NCBI RefSeq assembly: GCF_001007935.1
Contig: NZ_CP011451.1
Location: 1,302,001 to 1,366,000 of the forward strand
Source: Nitrosomonas communis
GTDB lineage: Bacteria > Pseudomonadota > Gammaproteobacteria > Burkholderiales > Nitrosomonadaceae
Direction: 5' to 3'
DNA length: 64,000 nucleotides
Shown: piece by piece, positions 42,759-55,956 of the stretch
Position numbering within the stretch: position 1 is the stretch's first letter
Layout of the letters: the number at the start of each line of letters is the position of its first letter
The notes under the pieces: model-generated
Database searches by the model: none
Told to the model about the DNA's origin: nothing
Seen by the model: only the letters and a program-made list of their open reading frames with translations
Position numbers and translations under genes: made by a program

Positions 42759-44609
42759 GTGAACGTTTTTTACGAAGAATCCGGTACTTTTAAGGTTGGC
42801 GCCGTTCTTGCGGACAATACAACTTCTTTACAAGTAGAAGCATCGCACGGTAAACGCTCCAAAATCAAAGCTTCCGCAGTATTGTTAAGGTTTGAGATGC
42901 CGTCTTTATATGAATTTATGTATCAGGCACAGCAGGTTGCTGCTGATCTGGATACGGATTTTCTCTGGGAATGCTGCACAAATAGCGAAGAATTTTCGAG
43001 CCATACTTTAGCTGCTGATTATTTTGGGCACTCACCTAGTCCAGTAGAAGTCGCTGCAATCATGATTCTCCTGAATAATTCGCCCATGTATTTTTACAAA
43101 AAAGGACAAGGGCGTTATAAAGCCGCTCCAGCTGAAGCTTTACGAGCAGCGCTTGCCAGCCAGGAAAAGAAACGATTGGAAGCAGAACAACAAACTCGCT
43201 ATAAGCAGCAACTGAGTACCTTCACGCTTCCTGAAGAATTCAGACCACAATTGGATGACCTACTTTATAAACCAAATAAAAATACCATTGAATGGAAAGC
43301 GCTCGAAGCAGCCTGTACTGCCACCAAGCTCAGCGTTCCCAAATTATTGGAAAAATGTGGTGCCATCTCCTCTACCCACGATTATCACTTCAATCAATTT
43401 CTGCGAGAGCATTTCCCGGAAGGTATCGATTTCAATCTACCTGAAGTAGATAATATTTTTCGTGATTATGAAAATTTACCGATAGCAGAGGTAGCCGCTT
43501 TCAGTATTGACGATGCGACCACCACTGAAATTGATGATGCTTTCTCAGTTACCCCGCTCGCTCTGGGAAGCTTTCGTATTGGCATCCATATAGCAGCACC
43601 AGCCTTAGGCATTACCCCGGGTTCTCATTTGGATAAAGTAGCTGCAAAACGCCTTTCGACTGTTTATCTACCTGGGCAGAAAATTACCATGCTGCCTGAA
43701 AAAACGATCGATTTTTATACTCTCAGCGAAACACGATTATGTCCAGCCATTTCGCTCTATCTGGATGTAGCAGACGATTTTACCGTAACAGCTTCTCAAA
43801 GCCGCATAGAAAAAATCAGAATCGTCGCCAATCTACGCCACGACACCTTGGAACAACAGTTTAATGAAGATACCTTGAGAAAAAATCTCACAAATTACCC
43901 TTTTGCGAATGAGTTGAGTCTACTGTGGAATTTTTCGCGCAAAATGGAAATCTTCCGAGGCAAGGAAAATGACCTCAATAATGAAAAAATTGATTACAGC
44001 TTTTTTGTGGAGCAGGATCGCATTATTATTCAAGAGCGTCGACGCGGCTCACCAATCGACAGAGTTGTTTCTGAATTGATGATTTATGCCAATACTGAAT
44101 GGGGCAAACAACTTGCCGATGCGGGAATCGCAGGTATTTATCGCAGCCAAAATGGGGGAAAAGTAAAAATGAGTCTTTCTCCAGCCCCTCATCAGGGACT
44201 CGGGGTGGCCCAATATGCTTGGAGCAGCTCTCCCATGCGCCGTTACATAGATTTAATTAATCAGCGGCAGCTTATCGCATTACTCAAGGATGCCATTCCA
44301 CCTTATTCCAAAGAGAGCGATGAATTGTTGATATCCATGCGGGATTTTGAACAAGCTTATAGTATATATAGTGACTTTCAACGCGCTATGGAGCGTTATT
44401 GGTGTTTGCGCTGGTTGCTACAGGAAAACATTCAAGTGACCGGCGCACAAGTCATTAAAGAAAACCTGGTAAAGCTCGATCGCATTCCTTTCATCGTGCG
44501 AGTGTCTTCATTACCAGACCTGTTACCGGGCACAATTGTTAAGTTAGAATTATCCCAAATTGACTTGATTGAATGCACCTTGAATACACGATTTTTATCT
44601 AAAGAATAA
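42759..44609 (+). CDS. RNB-domain ribonuclease (RNase II family)
   Basis: 616 residues, GTG start with GAAAGGA 8 bases upstream. RNB catalytic block: SIDDATTTEIDDAFSV (about 247-262), with the Asp residues that bind Mg, then YLPGQKITMLPE and, at the 3' side of the domain, SSPMRRYIDLINQRQL. The N-terminal region is longer than in E. coli RNase II and lacks clear cold-shock signatures; the S1 domain at the C-terminus is short. It degrades single-stranded RNA 3' to 5'. Flanked by an IS and repeat copy 2, so it is probably transcribed alone. Confidence 0.92.
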   Translation: MNVFYEESGTFKVGAVLADNTTSLQVEASHGKRSKIKASAVLLRFEMPSLYEFMYQAQQVAADLDTDFLWECCTNSEEFSSHTLAADYFGHSPSPVEVAAIMILLNNSPMYFYKKGQGRYKAAPAEALRAALASQEKKRLEAEQQTRYKQQLSTFTLPEEFRPQLDDLLYKPNKNTIEWKALEAACTATKLSVPKLLEKCGAISSTHDYHFNQFLREHFPEGIDFNLPEVDNIFRDYENLPIAEVAAFSIDDATTTEIDDAFSVTPLALGSFRIGIHIAAPALGITPGSHLDKVAAKRLSTVYLPGQKITMLPEKTIDFYTLSETRLCPAISLYLDVADDFTVTASQSRIEKIRIVANLRHDTLEQQFNEDTLRKNLTNYPFANELSLLWNFSRKMEIFRGKENDLNNEKIDYSFFVEQDRIIIQERRRGSPIDRVVSELMIYANTEWGKQLADAGIAGIYRSQNGGKVKMSLSPAPHQGLGVAQYAWSSSPMRRYIDLINQRQLIALLKDAIPPYSKESDELLISMRDFEQAYSIYSDFQRAMERYWCLRWLLQENIQVTGAQVIKENLVKLDRIPFIVRVSSLPDLLPGTIVKLELSQIDLIECTLNTRFLSKE

Positions 44610-44624
44610 GCTAGAAAATATATT

Positions 44625-44802
44625 GGGTGCCTCTAAAAATACAGAGTTTTAAACAAGACAAGGCGAGCACAAAAAATGTGGATGCAGCCTATCACTGATA
44701 GGTAAGGCAACTTTTTTGTGAACAACGAAGTATTGTAACGAGAGGGGTAAGCAGGCAATCCGCGAAGCGGATGCTCACAAATATGAATTTTTAGAGGTGC
44801 TC
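44625..44802 (-). repeat. MITE-like repeat, copy 2
   Basis: 178 bases, inverted relative to copy 1. Ends are imperfect inverted repeats: GGGTGCCTCTAAAAAT (44625-44640) against the complement of ATTTTTAGAGGTGCTC (44787-44802). TATT flanks both sides, which may be a target duplication. It carries the same GC hairpin (ATCCGCGAAGCGGAT, 44757-44771) as copy 1. It starts 15 bases after the RNase stop, so it may act as that gene's 3' structure. No ORF, hence non-autonomous. Confidence 0.85.
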
Positions 44803-45072
44803 TATTTTTTGTTTATGAGATACTTTTCAGTTATCGTCAGTTATTCTATCTTTACTAAAAATCATAACACAAACGCTTGTGAGCAAAGGAAGCAAGACCG
44901 CATAATAATAAAAAACGAGTATCACGCATTCAGGTAAAACCACATTCCAAATGGTTAACCGAGAAATAAGCGTTTAAGCGTTCGCTAGTCCAGCTAGCGG
45001 GACGTACTGTAGGTTTGTTGACAAGCACTCATATGAGTTGATTAATTTTATCTAGCCGTTATTTGTTCTAAG

Positions 45073-45996
45073 ATGTTAGATTACAGCCTTTCGATGCCTT
45101 ATCCCGGGTCATCTTATCGACCCAAACGCTTCTATACTGCCATACTGATTTCACTGGTTCTACACGCAGTCATCCTATGGGGAATTACTTTTAAGGCACC
45201 AGAACCTGTCGTCAAGAATGTTGCCAAATCGCTGGAAGTCATTTTGGTCAACAAAAAATCTGAGCAAAAACCTATCGAAACGGATGTATTGGCACAAACC
45301 AATTCGGAAGGAAGGGGTAATGTTGATGAAGATCGGCGTGCTCAATCGCCTTTGCCCGTATTACCGCAAACCAAGCCATTAACTGATCTTGCTCAAGCAG
45401 GTCAAAAAACAAAACAACCAGAAAAACAAGTCAAGAAACTCATGCCCGCTGTTGAAAGCAAACCACGTATTGTTGAAAGCAAACCACGTATCATTGAAGC
45501 CGAACCTCAGGCAGAACAATCTGAAGACAAGCCAATACCCAAGCTTGATAGTACAGATTTGCTACAACGCAGCCTTGAAATTGCACGCCAGGAAGCTCAA
45601 ATCAACAAGGAATATGAAGCATATCAGAAACGCCCCAAGCGCAGATATATCAGTACACGCACAAAAGAATATCGCTTCGCACGCTATGTAGAAGACTGGC
45701 GGCTCAAGGTCGAACGCATCGGTAATTTGAACTATCCGGAACAAGCCAGAAAGCAGCAGCTTTATGGCAATTTGCAGCTCACTGTAGGCATTCGATCAGA
45801 TGGCAGCCTTGAGTCGGTTGGCATCGATCGTTCCTCTGGAACTAAGGTTCTCGATGATGCTGCCATTTATATCGTAAAATTAGCGGCTCAGAATGGTTTT
45901 GCCCCTTTTCCACCCGATATCAGTCGAGATACGGATATTTTGCACATTACCCGTACCTGGGTATTTGCGCGTTCAGATGAATTAATCAGCCAATAA
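45073..45996 (+). CDS. TonB-family energy transducer
   Basis: 307 residues. One N-terminal membrane anchor (about 20-40), then a charged, Lys/Pro/Glu/Gln-rich periplasmic linker (about 45-170), and the TonB C-terminal domain (about 215-300; YPEQARKQQLYGNLQLTV, SSGTKVLDDAAIYIVKLA). Transmits proton-motive force to outer-membrane receptors. No exbB/exbD nearby. The linker includes a 21-bp tandem duplication at 45451-45492. Precedes aroE by about 80 bases, an arrangement common in betaproteobacteria. Confidence 0.9.
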   Translation: MLDYSLSMPYPGSSYRPKRFYTAILISLVLHAVILWGITFKAPEPVVKNVAKSLEVILVNKKSEQKPIETDVLAQTNSEGRGNVDEDRRAQSPLPVLPQTKPLTDLAQAGQKTKQPEKQVKKLMPAVESKPRIVESKPRIIEAEPQAEQSEDKPIPKLDSTDLLQRSLEIARQEAQINKEYEAYQKRPKRRYISTRTKEYRFARYVEDWRLKVERIGNLNYPEQARKQQLYGNLQLTVGIRSDGSLESVGIDRSSGTKVLDDAAIYIVKLAAQNGFAPFPPDISRDTDILHITRTWVFARSDELISQ

Positions 45997-46079
45997 TCTG
46001 TAAAACATATATCATTTGTTCAGTTTATTGATTGCCAGTTAAAATTTCATATCTCTGCCACGCATTACAAAATAACTTT

Positions 46080-46904
46080 ATGCCTGATTTTTATGCAGTC
46101 ATTGGCAACCCTATACACCATAGCAAATCACCGCTCATCCACAAGCTCTTTGCCCAGGAGACTCGGCAGGATATGCAGTATGAGGCTATTCTGGCACCCC
46201 TGGATGGCTTCGAGTCAACAGTCAGGGCATTTCAGCAACGGGGAGGTATGGGCATGAATGTAACCCTTCCATTCAAGCTAGAAGCTTATGCCCTATCTAC
46301 TCGTTTAACAGACCGAGCAAATGCCGCTCAAGCTGTGAATACACTCAAATTTATTGGAAACAATGATATTCTGGGTGATAATACGGATGGAGCGGGATTG
46401 ATGCAGGATATCGAAATTAATCAACGTGTTTCTATTGCCGGTAAAAATATTCTGTTAATGGGGGCAGGCGGTGCTGCACGAGGCACTATTATGCCACTGC
46501 TAACACTCAAACCTCGCCTACTTGCCATTGCCAACCGCACTAAAGAGAAGGCGCAAGTGTTACAAAGACAATTTTCTGCTCATGGCAATGTCTTATCGGG
46601 ACATTATCATGATTTTTCAGGAGAGAGTTTCGACATTATAATCAATGCTACTTCAGCGAGTCTCCATGATGAGTTACCTTCTTTACCGGAAGGGATCTTT
46701 TCTAAAGAATCACTCGCTTATGACATGATGTATAGTCAAGAGTTGACACCATTTTTAAGATTCGCTCAGCAGCAAGGCGTCATTAAGTTAGTCGATGGCA
46801 TTGGCATGCTGGTTGAACAAGCCGCGGAATCTTTTTTCTTATGGCGTGGCATCCGACCAGAAACGAAAAAAGTAATTGAAATGTTAAAGAATAAAGGGCA
46901 CTAA
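46080..46904 (+). CDS. aroE: Shikimate dehydrogenase
   Basis: 274 residues from ATG at 46080 (MPDFYAVIGNPIHHSKSP); the frame opens 16 codons earlier without family resemblance. Shikimate-binding SKSP (about 13-16), catalytic Lys in NVTLPFK (about 62-68), Asp in GDNTDGAGL and the NADP-binding GAGGAARG. Reduces dehydroshikimate in aromatic amino-acid synthesis. Confidence 0.97.
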   Translation: MPDFYAVIGNPIHHSKSPLIHKLFAQETRQDMQYEAILAPLDGFESTVRAFQQRGGMGMNVTLPFKLEAYALSTRLTDRANAAQAVNTLKFIGNNDILGDNTDGAGLMQDIEINQRVSIAGKNILLMGAGGAARGTIMPLLTLKPRLLAIANRTKEKAQVLQRQFSAHGNVLSGHYHDFSGESFDIIINATSASLHDELPSLPEGIFSKESLAYDMMYSQELTPFLRFAQQQGVIKLVDGIGMLVEQAAESFFLWRGIRPETKKVIEMLKNKGH

Positions 46905-46986
46905 ACAGCACGAGCGCTATTCATTATATACGAGATATCAACCATTTAGACTCAACCTCTAAATGGTCTAATTGCGCAGGAGATAC

Positions 46987-47685
46987 ATGGCAAAATTTCT
47001 CAACCGCTGGCTATGGCGATTCTTGCTCTTATCTTTCAGCGCTGGCCTGCTTTATCTACTGTGGATACTGCTCCATATTGTTTACTGGAATACCCATATC
47101 CCACACGCTAGTGCTTTCATGCAAAGCAGGCTGGAAAACTTAAGACAACATCATCCTGATGCTACATTGCGTCATCAGTGGATTGCTTATGAGCATATTT
47201 CTCTCCACCTGAAACGGGCAATCATCGCTTCGGAAGATAGTCAATTCATGAAACATAATGGCTTCGATTTTCAATCGATTCAAAGTGCGCTTGAGAAAAA
47301 TATAAAAAAAGGCGAATGGGCTGCTGGCGGCTCAACTATCAGTCAGCAGCTTGCAAAAAATCTGTTCCTTTCAGAGAGAAAAACTGTATGGCGTAAATTT
47401 GAGGAAACTTTGATCACGATCATGCTCGAGAATATGATGTCCAAACGGAGGATACTGGAAATTTATCTCAATATGATTGAATGGGGCCGTGACGTATTTG
47501 GTGCCGAAGCCGCTGCCCTTCATTACTTTGGAGTATCGGCCTCAGTCCTGACAGCCAGACAGGCAGCATTTCTAGCATCAATAGTAACCAATCCACGCTA
47601 TTATGATCGAAATCGCAACACCCAGAAGCTGCTGAAGATAATTAATATCATTCTTAGCCGCATGCATATATCACAGATTCCATGA
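46987..47685 (+). CDS. mtgA: Monofunctional biosynthetic peptidoglycan transglycosylase
   Basis: 232 residues from ATG at 46987, preceded by AGGAGATAC. An N-terminal membrane anchor (about 10-32) is followed by the GT51 domain: AIIASEDSQFMKHNGFD (catalytic Glu, about 80-96), STISQQLAKNLFLS, KRRILEIYLNMIEWG and AAALHYFGVSA. Polymerises lipid II glycans at the inner membrane. It follows aroE by about 80 bases. Confidence 0.96.
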   Translation: MAKFLNRWLWRFLLLSFSAGLLYLLWILLHIVYWNTHIPHASAFMQSRLENLRQHHPDATLRHQWIAYEHISLHLKRAIIASEDSQFMKHNGFDFQSIQSALEKNIKKGEWAAGGSTISQQLAKNLFLSERKTVWRKFEETLITIMLENMMSKRRILEIYLNMIEWGRDVFGAEAAALHYFGVSASVLTARQAAFLASIVTNPRYYDRNRNTQKLLKIINIILSRMHISQIP

Positions 47686-47964
47686 TAAAACATTCCTTAA
47701 GAAATCTGTTTCTAGGTCGTCTTTAGAACTTTCCAGTTTTTACTGACTAGTACAATGTATCTGACTGAGTTAACATTCATTCCCTTAAAAGTCAGTTTTA
47801 TTGTAATTCCACAGTTAATAAATCTGTAAAAATTAACTTCCATTCCTGTGATATAACGAAAAAAAGCGATGCTTATCTCATTCTGTCTTTTGATCTATAG
47901 GAAGTAAGTGTCTATTTGCTCTGTTTATTTATTGTGACAACCCTTCCTCCATCGGAAATCTGCC

Positions 47965-49407
47965 ATGACTGAAGACAGCCATTCTCATGAAAATGAAGAT
48001 TTACAAAGCATACTGGAGCGAATCACTTATTTGCTTCGTAAATACAGATTGGTAGAAGGGTTAGTACGCTTACAAGATTTCCCGCGTCAAGATTTGGTGG
48101 GATCGATTATCCAGAAACAAAATCTGGCAAGTCTTCAGAATGTACTTGATAAGCTCCATCCAGCCGATATCGCGCATATTCTGGAAGTACTACCATTGGA
48201 AGACCGTCTCTTCATATGGGGTCTGGTCAAGACTGAGAATGATGGCGAGGTGCTGCTCGAAGTTTCCGATGGTGTTCGCGAAACACTGATTGCTGATATG
48301 GGTAGCAGCGAGTTAGTAGCCGCTGCTGAACAACTGGATGCAGATGAAATTGCCGATTTGGCACCGGATTTACCCAGTGAAGTCCTCGAAGATGTCTTCC
48401 GGGCTTTACCGTTGGAAGAACGTGAACAGTTACGTGCAGCCATGTCGTATCCTGAAGATTCTGTCGGTGCGCTCATGGATTTCGATATCATTACGATACG
48501 TGAAGATGTCAGATTGGAGGTGGTGCTGCGTTATTTACGACGCTTGGGTGAATTACCAGACCATACCGATCAGTTATTTGTGGTCGATCGCAATGAGCAT
48601 TTCAAAGGTGTTTTGCTACTGAATAAGCTATTGGTAACCGATCCTGACGTCATGGTCAGCGATGTGATGACGGCTAAAATAATTAAGTTTCATCCCTACG
48701 ATAGAGCACAACAAGCCACCCAGGCTTTTGAACGCTATGATCTTGTTTCTGCTTCAGTGGTTGATGTAGATGGAACGTTATTAGGGCGAGTTACTGTTAA
48801 TTCGGTGTTAGATTTCATTCGTGAGAAAGCTGAAAGCGAAGCGCTTAGTCAGGCAGGTTTGAGTGAAGAAGAGGATTTGTTTGCACCCATCTGGAAAAGT
48901 GTCCGAAATCGCTGGGCATGGCTTGCCATTAATTTGGTAACGGCTTTTATTGCCTCACGTGTCATTGGCTTATTTGAGGATTCCATCGAGAAATTGGTTG
49001 CACTGGCTGCATTGATGCCTATCGTCGCAGGGGTAGGTGGCAATTCCGGCAATCAAACCATTACCATGATTGTTCGCGCCATTGCGCTAGGCCAGGTTAG
49101 CACCGACAGTACGCTTAAACTGATCGGCAAGGAAATTGGTGTCAGTCTGGTAAATGGTCTGGTTTGGGGAAGCATCGTTGGGTTATTTACCTATCTTATT
49201 TATCAGAATATTTCACTTGGCCTCGTCATGGCGCTCGCCATGATTCTGAACCTCCTGTTAGCCGCACTCGTGGGAGTACTCATCCCATTAACCCGAATAA
49301 AACTGGGCCGTGATCCGGCCATTGGCTCCAGCGTTATGATCACTGCTGTCACCGATAGCGGCGGTTTTTTCATTTTCCTGGGGTTGGCTACGCTTTTTTT
49401 GTTATGA
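47965..49407 (+). CDS. mgtE: Magnesium transporter MgtE
   Basis: 480 residues. The N-terminal MgtE_N superhelix (about 30-150), two CBS domains (about 160-285) that gate the channel by Mg2+, then five membrane helices (about 312-478) with the conserved VAGVGGNSGNQTITMIVRA pore segment. The 279-base leader upstream shows no recognised riboswitch. It ends facing the czc operon, with a strong hairpin between. Confidence 0.95.
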   Translation: MTEDSHSHENEDLQSILERITYLLRKYRLVEGLVRLQDFPRQDLVGSIIQKQNLASLQNVLDKLHPADIAHILEVLPLEDRLFIWGLVKTENDGEVLLEVSDGVRETLIADMGSSELVAAAEQLDADEIADLAPDLPSEVLEDVFRALPLEEREQLRAAMSYPEDSVGALMDFDIITIREDVRLEVVLRYLRRLGELPDHTDQLFVVDRNEHFKGVLLLNKLLVTDPDVMVSDVMTAKIIKFHPYDRAQQATQAFERYDLVSASVVDVDGTLLGRVTVNSVLDFIREKAESEALSQAGLSEEEDLFAPIWKSVRNRWAWLAINLVTAFIASRVIGLFEDSIEKLVALAALMPIVAGVGGNSGNQTITMIVRAIALGQVSTDSTLKLIGKEIGVSLVNGLVWGSIVGLFTYLIYQNISLGLVMALAMILNLLLAALVGVLIPLTRIKLGRDPAIGSSVMITAVTDSGGFFIFLGLATLFLL

Positions 49408-49447
49408 GCAATCCCGGATCAACTAACAAATAAATCGTATAGCTCGT

Positions 49448-49492
49448 GATCGGGTCGGGGTAACAGATACAACGTGTTACCCCGACCCGATC
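49448..49492. terminator. Perfect 18-bp hairpin between mgtE and the czc operon
   Basis: Arms GATCGGGTCGGGGTAACA (49448-49465) and its exact complement at 49475-49492, with a 9-base loop. It lies between convergent genes, so it may end both. No T-run follows on either side, which is unusual for a rho-independent terminator. Confidence 0.6.
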
Positions 49493-49571
49493 GGCACTAC
49501 GGCACTATCTCAAGGTCATATTACTTTAGCATAACTCAGGATCTAGAATTAGATTAGCCTAGATCCGCTAA

Positions 49572-52769
<3,198 letters not shown>

Positions 52770-52788
52770 TTAGAGGATGCTGGTAAAG

Positions 52789-54327
52789 CTAGTGATCGTG
52801 GGTTGCACCCGCTTTACCCAGTTCAGCTTTAATGGCAAAGCTATTACCTGCCGCATATTGATCCCCGGCAGACAGTCCCTTGAGTACTTCAACCATCGTG
52901 CCGTCGCTGCGGCCAAGCTCCAGTGGCCGAGCCTCAAAATAGTTTCCATAACGGCCAAACACGACGGACCAATCACGCCATGTTTGAATTGCTTCTACCA
53001 ATACCGCAACAGGCACTTGGATTTCTTCAGCCACCAGCTCAGCCGTAACAAACATGCCCGGCCGCCATCTCTCCGCCAGGTTATCCAGCTCAACCCGCGC
53101 AGTAGCAGCTCGAGTAGGTCCACCAATCAAGGTAGTGATATACGTGACAGTCCCTTCCCCTTCCAAATCAAACGCAGTCGCTTTAATCCTCGCTTCCTGT
53201 CCAACTTTAACCACATTTAAATCCTTTGGATAAACCGTGATTGCTGCCCATACAGTCGAGACATCAGCAACGGTATAAACCGCTGTGTCTTCTTTGACTG
53301 ACTCCCCAAGGACGATGGCTTTTGCAGTAATAATGCCCGGAATAGGGGTGCGAATTTCATAACGGGAAAGATTTTTTTCAGAAAGACTGGATTCAGGGCT
53401 TACCCCAAGCGCATGCAGCCTCTCGGACGCAAGCTGCAGGGCAATTTTGGCTTCATCCCATTGCTGCTGGGCCGTGAGATATTCCTGCTTGGCTGTAATC
53501 TTTTCTTCCCATAATTGTTTTTCACGTTCATAGGTAGTTTGCGCTAGCACCAGCCTTCTCCTGGCAACCAGATATTGACTACGCAAATCAGCCAGCATGG
53601 GACTTTCAATGACTGCCAGAACATCCCCTTTTTGAACATGTTGACCATGGTGACCCATAACGGCTGTAACCATACCGGGAATACGCGGCACAACCTTTAA
53701 GATAGTGTGTTCATTAAAAATGATCTCACCAGGTAAGTTGAGTGTTGGTTTTATAATTGCGGGGATAGCAGTAGCAATTTGAATGCCGGAACTTTTCAGT
53801 GTCTCATCCGACATTTCTACCCGGGCCTCAACCTGGCTATACCCCCAGTGATAAGCTCTGCCCTTCCAATCAGCGACAATCGCCACGTCAAAAGAGTGTG
53901 GCTCTTCTACCTCTTGATCACCAATCAGATAATCGCCTTCAGGCGTAAATCGGAATAATTGCGCGGACGCTCCCAATCGCGTCAAGGTAATACTGATCTT
54001 AGCTTCAGTAGGTGGAATCAACCTGCCTTTATTGTAAAGATAAAGGCGAAATTGGGGAGGCACCCCTTTTTCAAAAATAGTCACCTCCACACTAAAATCA
54101 TCTGTCGTAAAAAGCTTTCCTCCCCTGGGACCTTTAGCCGGTTCAATCTGATCGCCTCTTTCTTTCTCTCCAGCTCCAGAATCAATGACAACCTTCTTCT
54201 CATTTTCCTCACCACTTATCTCGTCACGCAAACCAACTGAATTATTACCCCAAGTCAAAATGAGTACGCCCAGAACAATGCCAATGACGATCACGATCAT
54301 AATAGGCATCCATCGTGTTTTATTCAT
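52789..54327 (-). CDS. czcB: CzcB-type periplasmic adaptor (membrane fusion protein)
   Basis: 512 residues, longer than many CzcB. Membrane anchor at about 8-27, a charged segment rich in Glu/Lys, then an extra N-terminal beta domain (about 70-160, DFSVEVTIFEKGVPPQFRLY), then the biotinyl-like and hairpin domain (GHHGQHVQKGDVLAVIESP, LRSQYLVARRRLVLAQ) and beta-barrel. The C-terminus is THDH. It links CzcA to the outer-membrane channel and may pass metal to it. It starts 3 bases after the upstream gene's stop. Confidence 0.93.
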   Translation of the reverse strand: MNKTRWMPIMIVIVIGIVLGVLILTWGNNSVGLRDEISGEENEKKVVIDSGAGEKERGDQIEPAKGPRGGKLFTTDDFSVEVTIFEKGVPPQFRLYLYNKGRLIPPTEAKISITLTRLGASAQLFRFTPEGDYLIGDQEVEEPHSFDVAIVADWKGRAYHWGYSQVEARVEMSDETLKSSGIQIATAIPAIIKPTLNLPGEIIFNEHTILKVVPRIPGMVTAVMGHHGQHVQKGDVLAVIESPMLADLRSQYLVARRRLVLAQTTYEREKQLWEEKITAKQEYLTAQQQWDEAKIALQLASERLHALGVSPESSLSEKNLSRYEIRTPIPGIITAKAIVLGESVKEDTAVYTVADVSTVWAAITVYPKDLNVVKVGQEARIKATAFDLEGEGTVTYITTLIGGPTRAATARVELDNLAERWRPGMFVTAELVAEEIQVPVAVLVEAIQTWRDWSVVFGRYGNYFEARPLELGRSDGTMVEVLKGLSAGDQYAAGNSFAIKAELGKAGATHDH

Positions 54328-54330
54328 TAC

Positions 54331-55770
54331 TTACTCCTTGTATTTCTCATTATCGCCAGAATGACGCATACTGGTCGTGACTGAAAGTTCATCGATTGGT
54401 CCCGCGATCAGCCGTTCAATCTCATTGACTAATCGTTGATAATTTGCAAGTGCGCGTACATACAAAACCTGGTTCTGAAAAAGAATACGCTGGGAATCAA
54501 GTAGCTCCAGAAACCCAAATCTTCCCAACTCATATCCTTTCTTTGTAACTTCAAAAGCACTTCTCGCCCCAGGCAATATTTCATCACGCAGGATGTTGAT
54601 TTCATTCCAAACCGCTGATAAAATTTCATATGCTTGCGCAAGCTCAGTTTTTAACCGCAACTCAGTCGCCCCCCTTTCATCAATGGCTTTATTCACCCGC
54701 TCATGCGCTTCTTTGAGATTACCCTGATTACGATCAAATAATGGTAGCGGTATTGCTAGGCCAGCTACTGCAGTATTGCCACCAAGTTGAGCATGATGTA
54801 CAACACCAGCATTAACAATAAGATTAGGGATACGACGTGTTTGCTCTACTTCCAGTAACGCTTTACGCTGCTCTATATTCTTTAAAGCACGAAGAGCTGC
54901 TGGGCTTTCAAGCACACGCTCCTCTAGCTTTTCTATACTTGGCAAAGGAACCAGTGATTCAAGATTTCCTAAAGCTTGATTAAATTGCGGAGAATGATCT
55001 CCCCACAGCAAAGCAAGACGTTTACGCGCTGCCATTAAATCTCGCTGCGCTTGCTCACGTTCAATTTGCGTCGTAGAGAACCCTACCTTAGCCCTCGTTT
55101 CCTCAATAGGTGGCACTTTGCCAGCTTGCACACGCTTGACGACTGCGTTGACTACATTTTCTGCAAGTTGCATAGTTGCTTCTGCCAGCCTCAATCGCTC
55201 CTGTCCCGCAAGTACATCGGTATAGGCATTGGCAACCCTAGCAATGATCTCAATACGCTTAGTGTTATAATCTTTACTTGCCAACTCTTCATTAAGTAAT
55301 GCAGCAGCAGTCCGTGCAGCACGTTTCCCCCCCAACTCGAATAATTGACTAATCCGAATCGTTGTAACCTGCTGCACTACCTCCTGCGCAACTGCTTCAG
55401 GTGAATTGATATCTCCTGAAAGCTTTTGAATATTTCCAGCATTTTCAACATTTACGGATAACTCTGGATTTCTAAACAATCCAGCTTGTTGTGTTGCCCC
55501 CTCCAACGCGTTCATTTCCTTAGCAAAAGCTGCTAATTCGGGGTTATGTTGCAATACAAGATTTACTGCCTCTCGCAAGGTCAAATCCTTTTTTTCCAAA
55601 GAAAGAAATGATGTTTGATAATTCAATGACTTGCCATCATTCAAATATGCTGAATCAGAGCTTGCCATTAGTTGGAATGGACAATACAAAGAAAACAGAA
55701 GCAGGATTAAGATTTGTGTTTCAGACAACAAACAAAACCGTAACTGCTTGTACTGTAATTTAAATTTCAT
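54331..55770 (-). CDS. czcC: CzcC-type outer-membrane efflux channel
   Basis: 479 residues from ATG at 55770 (MKFKLQYKQLRFCLL). Signal peptide (hydrophobic at about 17-36, cut near LMA). TolC-like OEP repeats: LVLQHNPELAAFAKEMNALEG, and the second half with LIVNAGVVHHAQ and NYQRLVNEIERLI. Completes the tripartite efflux system with the next two genes. Confidence 0.93.
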   Translation of the reverse strand: MKFKLQYKQLRFCLLSETQILILLLFSLYCPFQLMASSDSAYLNDGKSLNYQTSFLSLEKKDLTLREAVNLVLQHNPELAAFAKEMNALEGATQQAGLFRNPELSVNVENAGNIQKLSGDINSPEAVAQEVVQQVTTIRISQLFELGGKRAARTAAALLNEELASKDYNTKRIEIIARVANAYTDVLAGQERLRLAEATMQLAENVVNAVVKRVQAGKVPPIEETRAKVGFSTTQIEREQAQRDLMAARKRLALLWGDHSPQFNQALGNLESLVPLPSIEKLEERVLESPAALRALKNIEQRKALLEVEQTRRIPNLIVNAGVVHHAQLGGNTAVAGLAIPLPLFDRNQGNLKEAHERVNKAIDERGATELRLKTELAQAYEILSAVWNEINILRDEILPGARSAFEVTKKGYELGRFGFLELLDSQRILFQNQVLYVRALANYQRLVNEIERLIAGPIDELSVTTSMRHSGDNEKYKE

Positions 55771-55956
55771 AGCATCCTCTGCAAAAGCATTCAATACTTA
55801 CAGCTTCTACTCACAATGATGAGCAGATTATTAGCATAGTTGAATTGAGCTAGATCTATAGTGTTTATAGCGCAGATACCGCTTGCTTGAAGAATGATGA
55901 GCGTGCCACTTCCAAACAATAATGTGCACTACAACCCAAGCACGCTAGAGATCTAA

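Noticed and set aside
40615..44802. Compound transposon bounded by the two repeats
   Set aside because: The repeats encode no transposase, no outer target duplication was seen, and the IS inside has its own unrelated ends. Kept only as a repeat-pair observation.
47686..47964. Mg2+ riboswitch before mgtE
   Set aside because: The 279-base leader is AT-rich without an M-box-like set of conserved segments or a leader terminator.
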